Below are positions 37,393 to 46,571 of a stretch of DNA of 64,000 bases, piece after piece. Both the position numbers and the translations under genes were made by a program. This DNA is from Bacillus mobilis. Its GTDB lineage: Bacteria; Bacillota; Bacilli; Bacillales; Bacillaceae_G. The DNA is taken from assembly GCF_001884045.1 (NCBI RefSeq), contig NZ_MACF01000025.1:1-64000 (forward strand), read 5' to 3'. The notes under the pieces are model-generated. The model did not search any database. It was given only the letters and a program-made list of their open reading frames with translations, and was not told where the DNA came from. The first letter of the stretch is position 1. Every line of letters begins with the position of its first letter.

Positions 37393-37623
37393 AGTTTATA
37401 AAAAAGGAAAAATATAACGTACTCGTTAGTTAGATAAATTGAGCTCTTATGAATAAGTTAACGCCGCGTCTATCATCTTATTTTTGAAAACGAGATGATA
37501 AAATAATGTGCGTAAACTTAAAGTGGTAAGAGAGTTAGAATGAGTTATATAATATTGTATATATATTGTCAGATGAAGTAAGTAGAGGAAAAATAAAGAG
37601 TATAGTGTAAAGGAGTGAATATA

Positions 37624-38085
37624 TTGCGTTGTCCATCCTGTTCTCATAATGGTACAAGAGTGTTAGATTCGCGTCCGGTAGACGAGGGGCGCTCTATTCG
37701 AAGAAGGAGAGAGTGTGAAAGTTGTTTAAGTCGCTTTACGACATTTGAAAGAGTAGAAGAGTCACCTCTTATCGTTGTAAAAAAAGAAGGAACACGTGAA
37801 GAGTTTAATAAAGAAAAGATTTTGCGCGGTTTAATTAAAGCGTGCGAAAAAAGACCAGTATCTTTAAGGCAATTAGAAGAAGTAACTCAAAGTGTGGAAC
37901 GTGAACTTCGTAATTTAGGTATATCAGAAGTGAAAAGTGATATGATTGGTGAAATTGTTATGGAAGAACTGCGTGATATTGATGATGTTGCTTACGTGCG
38001 TTTTGCTTCTGTATATCGCCAATTCAAAGATTTAAATGTATTTATTGAAGAATTAAAAGATATACTGCAAAAAGAAAGAGAGTAG
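37624..38085 (+). CDS. nrdR: Transcriptional repressor NrdR
   Basis: A 153-residue repressor of ribonucleotide reductase genes. The zinc ribbon has CPSC and CESC pairs (Cys3, Cys6, Cys31, Cys34) with RRRRECESC between; the ATP-cone (about 49-139) has [19 protein letters not shown] and [11 protein letters not shown]. The start is TTG at 37624, about nine bases after AAAGGAG, giving [10 protein letters not shown] as in the family. It precedes dnaB, as in B. subtilis (ytcG). Confidence 0.95.
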   Translation: MRCPSCSHNGTRVLDSRPVDEGRSIRRRRECESCLSRFTTFERVEESPLIVVKKEGTREEFNKEKILRGLIKACEKRPVSLRQLEEVTQSVERELRNLGISEVKSDMIGEIVMEELRDIDDVAYVRFASVYRQFKDLNVFIEELKDILQKERE

Positions 38086-38130
38086 AAGTTCTATTTTATT
38101 CTCTTTACATACCGTAAGGAATGAGATAAG

Positions 38131-38163
38131 AGAGCTAGAAGCGAAAGCTAATAGCTCTTTTTC
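38131..38163 (+). terminator. Terminator after nrdR
   Basis: AGAGCTA (38131-38137) pairs with TAGCTCT (38152-38158) around an inner AGC-GAAA-GCT hairpin, followed by TTTTTC. Confidence 0.7.
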
Positions 38164-38237
38164 GCTAAGAAATTATATAATGAAGATAGAATGAATGAAG
38201 TAGAGGATAGATTGGATGAGAGAAAGGAAAAGCAAGA

Positions 38238-39650
38238 ATGGAAAAACAGTCATGGATGGAGCTATTGCCAATTGATCGTTACAAAGTAAGTGCGAAAGGG
38301 TTACTGCATAATTACGACCGAAAAGTGTTAACGATGTTGTATCAGCCGTTAATAGGTAGTAGAGCTTTTAGCTTGTATATGACGCTATGGGGAGAGTTAG
38401 AGCAAGATCGTGTGTTTGGAAAAGAGAATACACATCATTCCCTTATGGTGACCATGCAAATGCAGCTTCCTGAAGTATATGAGGAACGAGTAAAGTTAGA
38501 GGCAATTGGGCTTTTGAAGGTATATATTAAGAAAGAAAAAGATATTCGAATGTTTATATACGAATTGCAACCACCTTTATCTCCGAAACAGTTTTTTGAT
38601 GATATTGTGTTAAGCATCTTTTTATACAATCGATTGAGTCGGACAAAATATAATCAAGTAAAGCAATATTTCTTAGAAGAAGAATTTGATTTTGTTTCTT
38701 ATGAAAATGTTACGCGTTCTTTCAATGATGTGTTTGGTTCGTTTAATCCAGGACAGCTTGAGCATGCGCAAGAAGATCTTCGTATTCCAAAAACGACAGC
38801 TATGCCAAGTAACGAGAAGGGAGACGCTCCAAAAGTTTGGAATGATTTCTTTGATTTCTCCTTATTTGTAGATGGCTTGTCCGCGCTTGTCCCTAAAAAG
38901 GCGATAACAGATCAAGTGCGAGAATGTGTCATTACACTTGCTTACGTGTATGATGTAGATGTGTTATCGATGCAAAATATCGTTCTTGGTACGGTGACAG
39001 AGATGCAGACAATTGATATCGAAAGGCTTAGAAAAGGAGCACGTGATTGGTATCAGTTCGAAAACGGTCAAGCGTTACCTGTATTAAGTGAAAGAGTACA
39101 ACCTCACGCTGCACGTATGATGGAAGGGAAAGAGCCTTCTACGCAAGAAGAGATGTTAATAAAACAGTTAGAGGAAATCTCACCAAAACAACTATTGAAA
39201 GAAATCTCTGGTGGTGCAGAGGCGACAAAGGCTGACTTGCAGATTGTTGAAGATGTAATGATCAACCAAAAATTAACGCCAGGTGTTGTGAATGTACTTA
39301 TTTATTACGTTATGCTACGCTCAGATATGAAACTTGCGAAAACGTATGTGGAGAAAATTGCTGGGCATTGGGCACGTAAAAAGGTCGGTACAGTAGCGGA
39401 AGCGATGGCGTTAGCGAAAGAAGAAAATCGTCAATATCAAGAATGGGCTGAGACGAAGAAAAAAGGCCGTACGTCGAAGAAAACGATTAGAAAAGAAATG
39501 GTACCAGATTGGCTGAAAGAAGAGCCGAAAGAACAAGAGAAAGAAACAGAAACAGTGAAGAAAGATGTAAGTAAGAAAAAAGATGCAAGTACGTTAGATG
39601 ATGAACGAAAACGACTAGAAGAAGTGTTAAAAAAATATAAGCGTGATTAA
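38238..39650 (+). CDS. dnaB: Replication initiation and membrane attachment protein DnaB
   Basis: A 470-residue Firmicute-specific DnaB (not the helicase) that works with DnaD and DnaI to load the replicative helicase at oriC and at restarting forks. It has DDBH1 domain in the N-terminal half and DDBH2 (about 320-410) with KLTPGVVNVLIYYVML and a WARKKV-like segment, then a highly charged Lys/Glu C-terminal tail (about 400-470). AGAAAGGAAAAG precedes the ATG. dnaI follows 33 bp later. Confidence 0.94.
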   Translation: MEKQSWMELLPIDRYKVSAKGLLHNYDRKVLTMLYQPLIGSRAFSLYMTLWGELEQDRVFGKENTHHSLMVTMQMQLPEVYEERVKLEAIGLLKVYIKKEKDIRMFIYELQPPLSPKQFFDDIVLSIFLYNRLSRTKYNQVKQYFLEEEFDFVSYENVTRSFNDVFGSFNPGQLEHAQEDLRIPKTTAMPSNEKGDAPKVWNDFFDFSLFVDGLSALVPKKAITDQVRECVITLAYVYDVDVLSMQNIVLGTVTEMQTIDIERLRKGARDWYQFENGQALPVLSERVQPHAARMMEGKEPSTQEEMLIKQLEEISPKQLLKEISGGAEATKADLQIVEDVMINQKLTPGVVNVLIYYVMLRSDMKLAKTYVEKIAGHWARKKVGTVAEAMALAKEENRQYQEWAETKKKGRTSKKTIRKEMVPDWLKEEPKEQEKETETVKKDVSKKKDASTLDDERKRLEEVLKKYKRD

Positions 39651-39683
39651 TAGAAGAGAATGAACGCTCTTTGAGGTGAGAAA

Positions 39684-40622
39684 ATGGAGCATATTCAAAA
39701 TTCATTTGCAAAGTTAATGGAAAATAAAAATTTTAAAAATAGATATGAAGTATTAAAGGCGGAAGTGATGGCACATCCGCGTGTGAAAGAATTTATAGAC
39801 GAACATCAAGGTGAAGTAACGACTTCTATGATTGAGCGCAGCCTTGTGAAGTTATACGAATATATCGGACAAAGTGTAGGTTGCGCAGATTGTCCGGATC
39901 TAGGTTCTTGTAAAAACATGCTGCAAGGATATGAGCCAAAGCTCGTTATCCAAGGGAAGATGATTGATATTCAATACGATCGTTGCGTTAGAAAAGTAGC
40001 ATATGACGAGAGAAAGAAATATGAAAAACTCGTTCAAAGTGTATATATGCCAACTGACATTTTACAGGCAACGATGGAAAACTTAGATCCTTCAGATTTA
40101 GATGCGCGTATTGATGCCATTGGTGCAGCCAATGAATTTTTAAGTAAATATGAACCTGGTAAAAAAGTACAAGGTTTATATTTGTACGGTAAATTTGGTG
40201 TAGGGAAAACGTATTTGTTAGGAGCAATGGCGAATGAGCTTGCTCAAAAGAAAATAAGTTCGATGCTCGTATACTTCCCTGAATTTCTACGTGAAATTAA
40301 AAGTTCGATTCAAGATAATTCGATTGGGGAAAAGATTGATGCGGTGAAACGCGTACAAGTTTTAATGCTAGATGATATCGGAGCAGAAGCGATGTCAAGC
40401 TTTGTACGTGACGATGTGCTTGGGGCAATTTTGCAATTCCGTATGTTAGAAAACTTACCGACGTTCTTTACGTCTAACTTTGATTTCAAGGAATTGGAAC
40501 ATCATTTAACGTATACACAGCGTGGAGAAGCAGAACAAATGAAAGCAGCACGTATTATGGAACGAATTAAATATTTAGCGAAGCCAATTCCAATTGGCGG
40601 GAAAAACCGACGTCATAAGTAA
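39684..40622 (+). CDS. dnaI: Primosomal protein DnaI, helicase loader
   Basis: A 312-residue AAA+ ATPase that loads the DnaC helicase. The N-terminal helicase-interaction domain carries a zinc site with Cys67, Cys70, Cys76 and Cys101. Walker A is YGKFGVGKT (168-176) and Walker B is LMLDDIG, followed by the sensor TSNFDF and arginine-rich end KNRRHK. TTTGAGGTGAG precedes the ATG. Last gene of dnaB-dnaI, followed by a terminator. Confidence 0.95.
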   Translation: MEHIQNSFAKLMENKNFKNRYEVLKAEVMAHPRVKEFIDEHQGEVTTSMIERSLVKLYEYIGQSVGCADCPDLGSCKNMLQGYEPKLVIQGKMIDIQYDRCVRKVAYDERKKYEKLVQSVYMPTDILQATMENLDPSDLDARIDAIGAANEFLSKYEPGKKVQGLYLYGKFGVGKTYLLGAMANELAQKKISSMLVYFPEFLREIKSSIQDNSIGEKIDAVKRVQVLMLDDIGAEAMSSFVRDDVLGAILQFRMLENLPTFFTSNFDFKELEHHLTYTQRGEAEQMKAARIMERIKYLAKPIPIGGKNRRHK

Positions 40623-40652
40623 AGAGTAAGCTGAAAAGCTTGCTCTTTTTTC
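40622..40652 (+). terminator. Terminator after dnaI
   Basis: AAGAGTAAGC (40622-40631) pairs with GCTTGCTCTT (40638-40647) with one wobble, followed by TTTTTC. Confidence 0.8.
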
Positions 40653-40810
40653 GTTTTGAACACTTTTTAGACTAGGTGAATTGTAAAACGAAAAGTTCTT
40701 ATGGAAAATTCATTGTAGCTTGTATCATTTTTTTCTCCCTCCCTTAATATATATAAAATTAGCAAGCCATATCGAGTGGATCTTCTAGCGATAGGAAATG
40801 TAATTCTACT

Positions 40811-40872
40811 AAGAGTGAACTTCACGCGGGACGGACTCTTATAGGATTTGTAACGTATAGATACAATCCTTT
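40811..40872 (+). promoter_or_regulatory. Two hairpins in the ytxC leader
   Basis: AAGAGT (40811-40816) / ACTCTT (40835-40840) and AGGATT (40843-40848) / AATCCT (40865-40870), the second extended by GTA/TAC. They are adjacent and lack a T-tract. They may be an RNA structure or operators; nothing identifies them. Confidence 0.35.
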
Positions 40873-40899
40873 AGAGCAGGGATAAAAGGGGGGACAAAA

Positions 40900-41781
40900 G
40901 TGATTGAAATTTGCTTCGAAGAAAAAAATGATGCTATGCATGTATATAGACAACTATTGAAAAGGGCTGAACTGTTATATAAGGAAACGAGTGTGTATTT
41001 ACAGGAACAAAAAGTGGTGATTCATATACCAGTATGTGAATCGAATTATATTGAAAAGATTTTATTGCCAGTCATGGTATATTTCATTGTGAATGTAAAG
41101 CAAAATGAGTGGATTTATACGATCTTAAAAGAAAAGTTTTTTTATGAAGAAGAGGAAGAGTGTCATCAAATATTGCATATGGCACAAGAGATTTTAAAGG
41201 GAAGAAGAAAAGGGATTGCTCATGAATTAACACGTCATACATTTGAATCGTATATTAAATCTTCTTTAAATAATTGGCTTTGTGATCCACTTTCGTTCTC
41301 GTTTTCATCATATGTTCGTTTTCGCCTTCGTACATATAGGGAAATGGTAGCTAAGCTTGCTGAAGTGTCGATTGATGAGTATAAGTTGGAACAAGAATAT
41401 CAAATGTTTATTGAGACGCTAAGGCAACAAGTGCGTAGCCGAAAATCACGTTTGTCCTGTGTGCATCTTATTTTTGATGAAAGCTTTATTTTCTATGATG
41501 ATAAAGGTAGGCGTTTAAAACAGGAGAAATTGGTCCAATATATAGATGAGGAATTATTAAAGCAAAAGGATGTATATATTGATACGAAAGTAATTGCACC
41601 ACTGCTTTCTATTTCGCCGAAAAAAATTTATTTATATACGAAAGAACAAGACCATAATATGATTATTACTTTGCGAAATGTATTTCAAGAACGGGTCCAA
41701 TTACATGGATTACATGAGTTTGAGCGCAATGTGAAAAATTTAAAAAATAAAGGTAACGCCCTTGATTTTCTAAGTTTTTGA
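40900..41781 (+). CDS. ytxC: Sporulation protein YtxC
   Basis: A 293-residue protein of the YtxC family, which in B. subtilis is sporulation-associated and of unknown biochemical role. It has no membrane helix; the sequence is helical and charged, with motifs SFSSYVRFRLRTYREM and DEYKLEQEYQMF typical of the family. Start is GTG at 40900 after GGGGGGAC. It lies between dnaI and thrS as in B. subtilis. Confidence 0.88.
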   Translation: MIEICFEEKNDAMHVYRQLLKRAELLYKETSVYLQEQKVVIHIPVCESNYIEKILLPVMVYFIVNVKQNEWIYTILKEKFFYEEEEECHQILHMAQEILKGRRKGIAHELTRHTFESYIKSSLNNWLCDPLSFSFSSYVRFRLRTYREMVAKLAEVSIDEYKLEQEYQMFIETLRQQVRSRKSRLSCVHLIFDESFIFYDDKGRRLKQEKLVQYIDEELLKQKDVYIDTKVIAPLLSISPKKIYLYTKEQDHNMIITLRNVFQERVQLHGLHEFERNVKNLKNKGNALDFLSF

Positions 41782-41819
41782 GCATATAATTACCTACATA
41801 AATGAAATATATTGAAATG

Positions 41820-42060
41820 TCATGATGAGGACATGAGTAGTTTTCTACGATTTTCAGAGAGGGAAGCCTTAGGGTGTGAGCTTCCTAGTACGGGATTATT
41901 ACTTACCACCTCTAAACTTTAGCAGTGAACGGTTTTTCTAGTAATTGCTAACGGACAACACCGTTATGTTGAACTTGAGCAATTAACAATAAGGTTAATT
42001 GGAACAAGGGTGGAACCACGAATTCAACACTCGTCCCTTTTTACGGGATGAGTGTTTTTT
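41820..42060 (+). promoter_or_regulatory. T-box leader of thrS
   Basis: Threonine-tRNA sensing leader. The specifier codon ACC (Thr) is at 41905-41907, placed like the specifiers of the pheS and asnS leaders (codon followed by ACCT). The conserved T-box AAGGGTGGAACCACG is at about 42006-42020. The terminator is AACACTCGTCCC (42026-42037) with GGGATGAGTGTT (42045-42056) and a T-run. Uncharged tRNA-Thr would favour the antiterminator and allow thrS transcription. Confidence 0.93.
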
Positions 42061-42088
42061 ATTTTGAAAAAAAGAGGAGTGACCAGTG

Positions 42089-44026
42089 ATGGCAGATGTA
42101 GTTAAAATTACTTTCCCTGATGGAGCTGTGAAGGAGTTTCCAAAAGGCGTAACAACTGAAGAAATCGCAGCTTCTATTAGCCCAGGCTTAAAGAAAAAAG
42201 CTGTGGCTGGAAAATTAAACGATGAGATGATCGATCTTGTTACACCAATCGAAGAAGATGGTGCAGTTTCTATTATTACATTAGATTCTGAAGATGGCTT
42301 ATACATTTTACGCCATTCAACAGCCCACCTTTTAGCGCAAGCGTTAAAACGTTTATATAAAGATGCTAAGCTTGAGCTTGGTATTGGTCCAGTAATCGAA
42401 AATGGCTTCTACTACGATATTGATATGGAAGAAGCAATTACAGTTGAAGACTTCAAGAAAATTGAAAAAGAAATGCAAAAAATCGTGAACGAGAACTTAG
42501 AAATCGTTCGTCATGAAGTACCACGTGCAGAAGCACTTCGTCGCTTTGAAGAAATCGGCGATGAGTTAAAATTAGATTTAATTAACGATCTTCCAGAAGA
42601 TGCGGTTATTTCAATCTATGAGCAAGGCGAATTCTTCGACCTTTGCCGTGGTGTTCACCTTCCATCTACAGGGAAAATTAAAGTATTTAAATTATTAAGC
42701 GTTGCAGGTGCTTACTGGCGCGGCGACAGCAATAATAAAATGTTACAACGTATTTACGGTACTGCATTCGTTAAGAAAGCAGAATTAGATGAGCACTTAC
42801 GTATGCTTGAAGAAGCGAAAGAGCGCGATCACCGTAAATTAGGTAAAGAATTAAAACTATTTACTAATAGCCAAAAAGTAGGACAAGGTTTACCACTTTG
42901 GTTACCAAAAGGTGCAACTATTCGCCGTATTATCGAGCGTTACATCGTTGATAAAGAAGCAAGCTTAGGCTATGATCACGTATACACTCCAGTACTAGGA
43001 AGCAGAGAGCTTTATGAAACTTCTGGTCACTGGAATCACTACCGTGATGGTATGTTCCCATCAATGGAAATGGATAATGAAGAGTTAGTTCTTCGTCCAA
43101 TGAACTGCCCTCACCACATGATGGTTTATAAAAATGATATTCACAGCTACCGTGAATTACCAATCCGTATTGCGGAACTTGGAACAATGCACCGCTATGA
43201 AATGTCAGGTGCGTTATCTGGATTACAACGTGTACGCGGAATGACTTTAAACGATGCGCACATTTTCGTTCGCCCAGATCAAATTAAAGAAGAGTTAAAA
43301 CGTGTTGTAAACTTAACGCTAGAAGTGTACAAAGATTTCGGTTTAGAGAACTATTCATTCCGCCTATCTTACCGTGACCCAGCTGATACTAAAAAGTACT
43401 ATGCTGATGACGAGATGTGGGAAAAAGCGCAAGGTATGTTAAAAGAAGCTATGGATGAAATGGGTCTTGATTACTATGAAGCTGAAGGTGAAGCGGCATT
43501 CTACGGTCCAAAACTTGACGTTCAAGTTCGTACTGCTCTTGGAAAAGACGAAACACTTTCAACTGTACAATTAGACTTCTTACTTCCAGAACGCTTTGAA
43601 TTAGCTTACGTTGGTGAAGACGGTAAACAACATCGTCCAGTTGTAATTCACCGTGGTGTTGTATCAACTATGGAACGTTTCGTAGCCTTCTTAATTGAAG
43701 AATACAAAGGTGCATTCCCAACTTGGTTAGCTCCAGTTCAAGCACAAGTAATTCCAGTTTCTCCGCAAGTACATTTAGACTATGCGAAGAAAGTACAAGA
43801 TGAATTACGTCGTGCTGGCATCCGTGTTGAATTAGATACTCGTGAAGAGAAGATCGGTTACAAAATCCGTGAAGCACAAATGCAAAAAATTCCGTACATG
43901 CTTGTAGTAGGTGACAATGAAGTAACTGAAAACGGCGTAAACGTACGTAAATACGGTGAACAAAAATCAGAAACAATCGCATTAGATGCTTTTGTTGATA
44001 TGATTAAAGTAGAAGGAAAACGATAA
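42089..44026 (+). CDS. thrS: Threonyl-tRNA synthetase
   Basis: A 645-residue class II synthetase. Order: TGS domain (1-65), editing domain with [10 protein letters not shown] (the HxxxH zinc-like editing site) and the SAD region, catalytic core with MNCPHHM, motif 2 [12 protein letters not shown] and motif 3 [14 protein letters not shown], and the anticodon-binding domain (about 540-645). Start is ATG at 42089, one codon after an in-frame GTG, with GAGGAG nine bases upstream. Controlled by the T-box. Confidence 0.97.
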   Translation: MADVVKITFPDGAVKEFPKGVTTEEIAASISPGLKKKAVAGKLNDEMIDLVTPIEEDGAVSIITLDSEDGLYILRHSTAHLLAQALKRLYKDAKLELGIGPVIENGFYYDIDMEEAITVEDFKKIEKEMQKIVNENLEIVRHEVPRAEALRRFEEIGDELKLDLINDLPEDAVISIYEQGEFFDLCRGVHLPSTGKIKVFKLLSVAGAYWRGDSNNKMLQRIYGTAFVKKAELDEHLRMLEEAKERDHRKLGKELKLFTNSQKVGQGLPLWLPKGATIRRIIERYIVDKEASLGYDHVYTPVLGSRELYETSGHWNHYRDGMFPSMEMDNEELVLRPMNCPHHMMVYKNDIHSYRELPIRIAELGTMHRYEMSGALSGLQRVRGMTLNDAHIFVRPDQIKEELKRVVNLTLEVYKDFGLENYSFRLSYRDPADTKKYYADDEMWEKAQGMLKEAMDEMGLDYYEAEGEAAFYGPKLDVQVRTALGKDETLSTVQLDFLLPERFELAYVGEDGKQHRPVVIHRGVVSTMERFVAFLIEEYKGAFPTWLAPVQAQVIPVSPQVHLDYAKKVQDELRRAGIRVELDTREEKIGYKIREAQMQKIPYMLVVGDNEVTENGVNVRKYGEQKSETIALDAFVDMIKVEGKR

Positions 44027-44031
44027 GACAG

Positions 44032-44055
44032 AGCCGCGGTATACCGCGGCTTTCG
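44032..44055 (+). terminator. Hairpin after thrS
   Basis: Perfect palindrome AGCCGCGGTATACCGCGGCT followed by TTCGTATG. The stem is strong but the T-tract is poor. Confidence 0.6.
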
Positions 44056-44180
44056 TATGTATTATAAAAAAGAAAAACTAGAAAAAATAACCAAACAATA
44101 CTTATCATAAAAAAGTATTGCAAGTATGTTAGTTGTTTGTTACAATATTTCTTGTTGTTAGTAAAACACATCGCGTCTTC

Positions 44181-44352
44181 TTGACAGACGTCATGTCCTA
44201 TGATAAACTCATCAAGGATAATAGAATATTGTTTTGTGGAACAAGTAGAAGCACCCGCTTCTCACCTGATGGACGCATTCGCAGTTTACAGGTAAATGTA
44301 TTTCTTACTTAAGAATTTACAAGTGTGGGTGTCGTATGCCCGCACTTTTTTT
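44181..44352 (+). promoter_or_regulatory. infC promoter and L20-type leader
   Basis: Promoter TTGACA (44181-44186), 17 bases, TAAACT (44204-44209). The leader ends in a terminator AAGTGTGGG (44321-44329) / CCCGCACTT (44339-44347) and a T-run. Upstream, the GCACCCGC stretch (about 44251-44258) can pair with GTGTGGGTGTC of the terminator, giving an antiterminator, and AGAAGC-ACCC-GCTTCT forms a hairpin. B. subtilis controls infC-rpmI-rplT by L20-dependent attenuation in this same place; the role of L20 here is inferred. Confidence 0.75.
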
Positions 44353-44407
44353 GTCGGGTTCTATGACTACAAAATATGTTCTGAGAAAACCTTGGAGGTG
44401 GCTTACT

Positions 44408-44923
44408 ATTAGCAAGGATATGATGATTAACGAGCAAATTCGTGCACGTGAAGTACGTTTAGTTGGTGCCAATGGCGATCAACTTGGAATCAAGTCTCGT
44501 AATGACGCTTTAGACTTAGCTGCAAATCTTAATCTTGATTTAGTATTAGTTGCTCCAAATGCGAAACCGCCAGTATGCCGCATTATGGACTACGGTAAAT
44601 TCCGCTTTGAGCAACAGAAGAAAGAAAAAGAACAGCGCAAAAATCAAAAAGTAATTAGCATGAAAGAAGTTCGTTTAAGTCCAACAATTGATGAACACGA
44701 CTTTAACACAAAACTTCGTAATGCTATCAAGTTTTTAGAGAAAGGCGACAAGGTTAAAGCGTCAATTCGCTTTAAAGGACGTGCCATTACTCATAAAGAA
44801 ATCGGTCAACGTGTTTTAGATCGCTTCTCAGAAGCTTGTGCTGAAGTTAGTACAATTGAATCTAAGCCTAAAATGGAAGGACGTAGTATGTTCTTAGTTT
44901 TAGCACCGAAAAACGATAAGTAA
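44408..44923 (+). CDS. infC: Translation initiation factor IF-3 (ATT start)
   Basis: A 171-residue factor that keeps ribosomal subunits apart and checks start codon pairing. N-domain about 1-75 ([45 protein letters not shown]), then C-domain about 85-171 ([16 protein letters not shown]). It starts with ATT at 44408, nine bases after GGAGGTG, giving [10 protein letters not shown]. Upstream in-frame ATG/GTG starts would put the terminator in the coding region. The rare ATT is conserved in infC and allows IF-3 to limit its own translation. Confidence 0.95.
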   Translation: MSKDMMINEQIRAREVRLVGANGDQLGIKSRNDALDLAANLNLDLVLVAPNAKPPVCRIMDYGKFRFEQQKKEKEQRKNQKVISMKEVRLSPTIDEHDFNTKLRNAIKFLEKGDKVKASIRFKGRAITHKEIGQRVLDRFSEACAEVSTIESKPKMEGRSMFLVLAPKNDK

Positions 44924-44944
44924 TAGATAGAGGAGGAAATACCT

Positions 44945-45145
44945 ATGCCTAAACAAAAAACTCATCGCGGCTCTGCAAAGCGTTTCAAAAAGACTGGATC
45001 AGGTAAACTGAAACGTTCTCACGCTTACACAAGCCATTTATTCGCTAACAAATCTACAAAAGCTAAACGTAAACTACGTAAAGCTGGTGTAGTAAGCGCT
45101 GGTGACTTCAAACGCATTCGTCAAATGCTTGACAACTTAAAATAA
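44945..45145 (+). CDS. rpmI: 50S ribosomal protein L35
   Basis: A 66-residue, very basic protein ([20 protein letters not shown]) of the standard L35 length. AGGAGGAAAT precedes the ATG. Middle gene of infC-rpmI-rplT. Confidence 0.97.
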   Translation: MPKQKTHRGSAKRFKKTGSGKLKRSHAYTSHLFANKSTKAKRKLRKAGVVSAGDFKRIRQMLDNLK

Positions 45146-45182
45146 GTTCGGCTGATATATAGAACAATTAGGAGGTAATATT

Positions 45183-45539
45183 ATGCCAAGAGTAAAAGGT
45201 GGTACAGTTACTCGTCAACGTCGTAAAAAAGTTATAAAATTAGCAAAAGGTTACTACGGTTCTAAGAGTACATTATTCAAGGTTGCTAACCAACAGGTTA
45301 TGAAATCTCTAATGTATGCATTCCGTGACCGTCGTCAAAAGAAACGTGACTTCCGTAAATTATGGATTACACGTATCAACGCGGCAGCTCGTATGAATGG
45401 TCTTTCTTACAGCCGCTTAATGCACGGTCTTAAAAATGCTGGCATCGAAGTTAACCGCAAGATGCTTGCTGACTTAGCTGTTCATGACGAAAAAGCTTTC
45501 GCTGAATTAGCAACAGTTGCAAAAAACAACATTAACTAA
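45183..45539 (+). CDS. rplT: 50S ribosomal protein L20
   Basis: A 118-residue basic protein ([16 protein letters not shown]) that binds 23S rRNA early in assembly. The C-terminal globular part (about 60-118, [16 protein letters not shown]) is the part that in B. subtilis binds the infC leader to cause attenuation. TTAGGAGG precedes the ATG. It ends the operon. Confidence 0.97.
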   Translation: MPRVKGGTVTRQRRKKVIKLAKGYYGSKSTLFKVANQQVMKSLMYAFRDRRQKKRDFRKLWITRINAAARMNGLSYSRLMHGLKNAGIEVNRKMLADLAVHDEKAFAELATVAKNNIN

Positions 45540-45551
45540 TTAATTAGTTGA

Positions 45552-45584
45552 AACCTTAGAAGATTTTTCTTCTAAGGTTTTTTT
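45552..45584 (+). terminator. Terminator after rplT
   Basis: Perfect 11-bp stem AACCTTAGAAG (45552-45562) / CTTCTAAGGTT (45569-45579), loop ATTTTT, followed by TTTTT. Confidence 0.9.
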
Positions 45585-45668
45585 ATTTGTATGCAAAGAG
45601 AAGTATGTCGTTATCGATATGACAAAATCAATATAAAAGCTATAGCGATATAGAAGAATATATATATA

Positions 45669-45698
45669 AAGCCAGGAGAATTCTCCTGGCTTTTTTCA
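45669..45698. terminator. Second palindromic terminator downstream of rplT
   Basis: AAGCCAGGAGAA joined directly to TTCTCCTGGCTT, followed by TTTTT. It lies 85 bp after the first terminator, with no gene between them, so it may be a backup or may end an unseen short transcript. Confidence 0.75.
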
Positions 45699-46010
45699 AT
45701 TATCTCCCTTTGGAAAGAAGAGTATCTTTCCTACCTGAAACGACACTGCTATAATGGAAAGATGATATGGAACTTTCATCAGATAAAATAAATTTTTTTA
45801 TCAGTGGACAATCCCCGGATAATGATTAACTATCACCAATCGGAGTGAACAATCTAATCGTGATGATTGAAACGTATTTGTAAATTAAGGACAAGCTATT
45901 TTGTAAAGAGATAAATGGCTGACTTATTAATAAGAAACGAAAAATAATAATGAACTTTGAGATGAAACAACATTGTTGCGTAAAATGCGATGTTGGAGGA
46001 GGACAATAGA
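45699..46010. other. Leader region before the dUTPase gene
   Basis: No gene is seen. It carries a degenerate copy of the dispersed repeat (45799-45846) and, at its right end, the ribosome binding site GGAGGAGG of the dUTPase gene. The rest is AT-rich and featureless to me. Confidence 0.5.
45797..45846 (+). repeat. Degenerate copy of the dispersed repeat
   Basis: The string ATCAGTGG, then ATCCCC, TGATTA and ACCAATCGGA (45834-45843) appear in the same order as in the full repeat at 62591-62647, with the exact ten-base match ACCAATCGGA. The hairpin arms are partly lost, so it is a decayed copy. Confidence 0.4.
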
Positions 46011-46502
46011 ATGGACTTACTACAACTATTTAAATTACAGAAAGAATTAGATGACCGTATTGTGAAAGAGCATGGCTTACAACCGAAAAAATTGTTAAAA
46101 GAAAAAATGTTAGCTCTTCTTGTAGAAATTGGAGAACTTGCAAATGAAACACGTTGTTTTAAATATTGGAGCAACAAACCAGCATCAGAACGTGAAGTAA
46201 TATTAGAAGAATACGTAGATGGTTTGCATTTTATTTTATCAATCGGAATTGATTTAGGTATTGATAAAAACTTCCTATTCTATAAGTGTGCACAAACGAA
46301 TAAAACACAAGTAGAAATTTTCTTAGACACATATGCGAAGGTGATTCGCTTTACAGATCAACCATCTATTACGAACTATATTGAATTATTTACAAGCTAC
46401 CTTCGTCTTGGACAAGCGCTAGAGTTTGAACAAGAAGAGATTGAAAAGGCATATTTAGATAAAAACGAAGTAAATCATGAGCGTCAAACACAAGGATACT
46501 AA
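46011..46502 (+). CDS. Dimeric all-alpha dUTPase-like NTP pyrophosphohydrolase
   Basis: A 163-residue helical protein of the dUTPase_2 type (as in B. subtilis YosS-unrelated dimeric dUTPases). Metal-binding acidic residues are Glu39 and Glu42 in VEIGELANE and Glu67 and Asp70 in LEEYVDGLHF. It should convert dUTP to dUMP to keep uracil out of DNA, though the exact nucleotide is inferred. The start at 46011 has GGAGGAGG eight bases upstream; an earlier in-frame ATG at 45990 overlaps that site. Confidence 0.85.
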   Translation: MDLLQLFKLQKELDDRIVKEHGLQPKKLLKEKMLALLVEIGELANETRCFKYWSNKPASEREVILEEYVDGLHFILSIGIDLGIDKNFLFYKCAQTNKTQVEIFLDTYAKVIRFTDQPSITNYIELFTSYLRLGQALEFEQEEIEKAYLDKNEVNHERQTQGY

Positions 46503-46571
46503 TTTAATTTTTGAATATTTCAATTTCCTTTTGTATAATGAAGTGACTGAAGAAAAAGGAGGGTGTTGGCA

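Noticed and set aside
41995-42306. Minus-strand ORF of 103 codons across the thrS leader
   Set aside because: It lies over the T-box and the thrS start; explained by those features.
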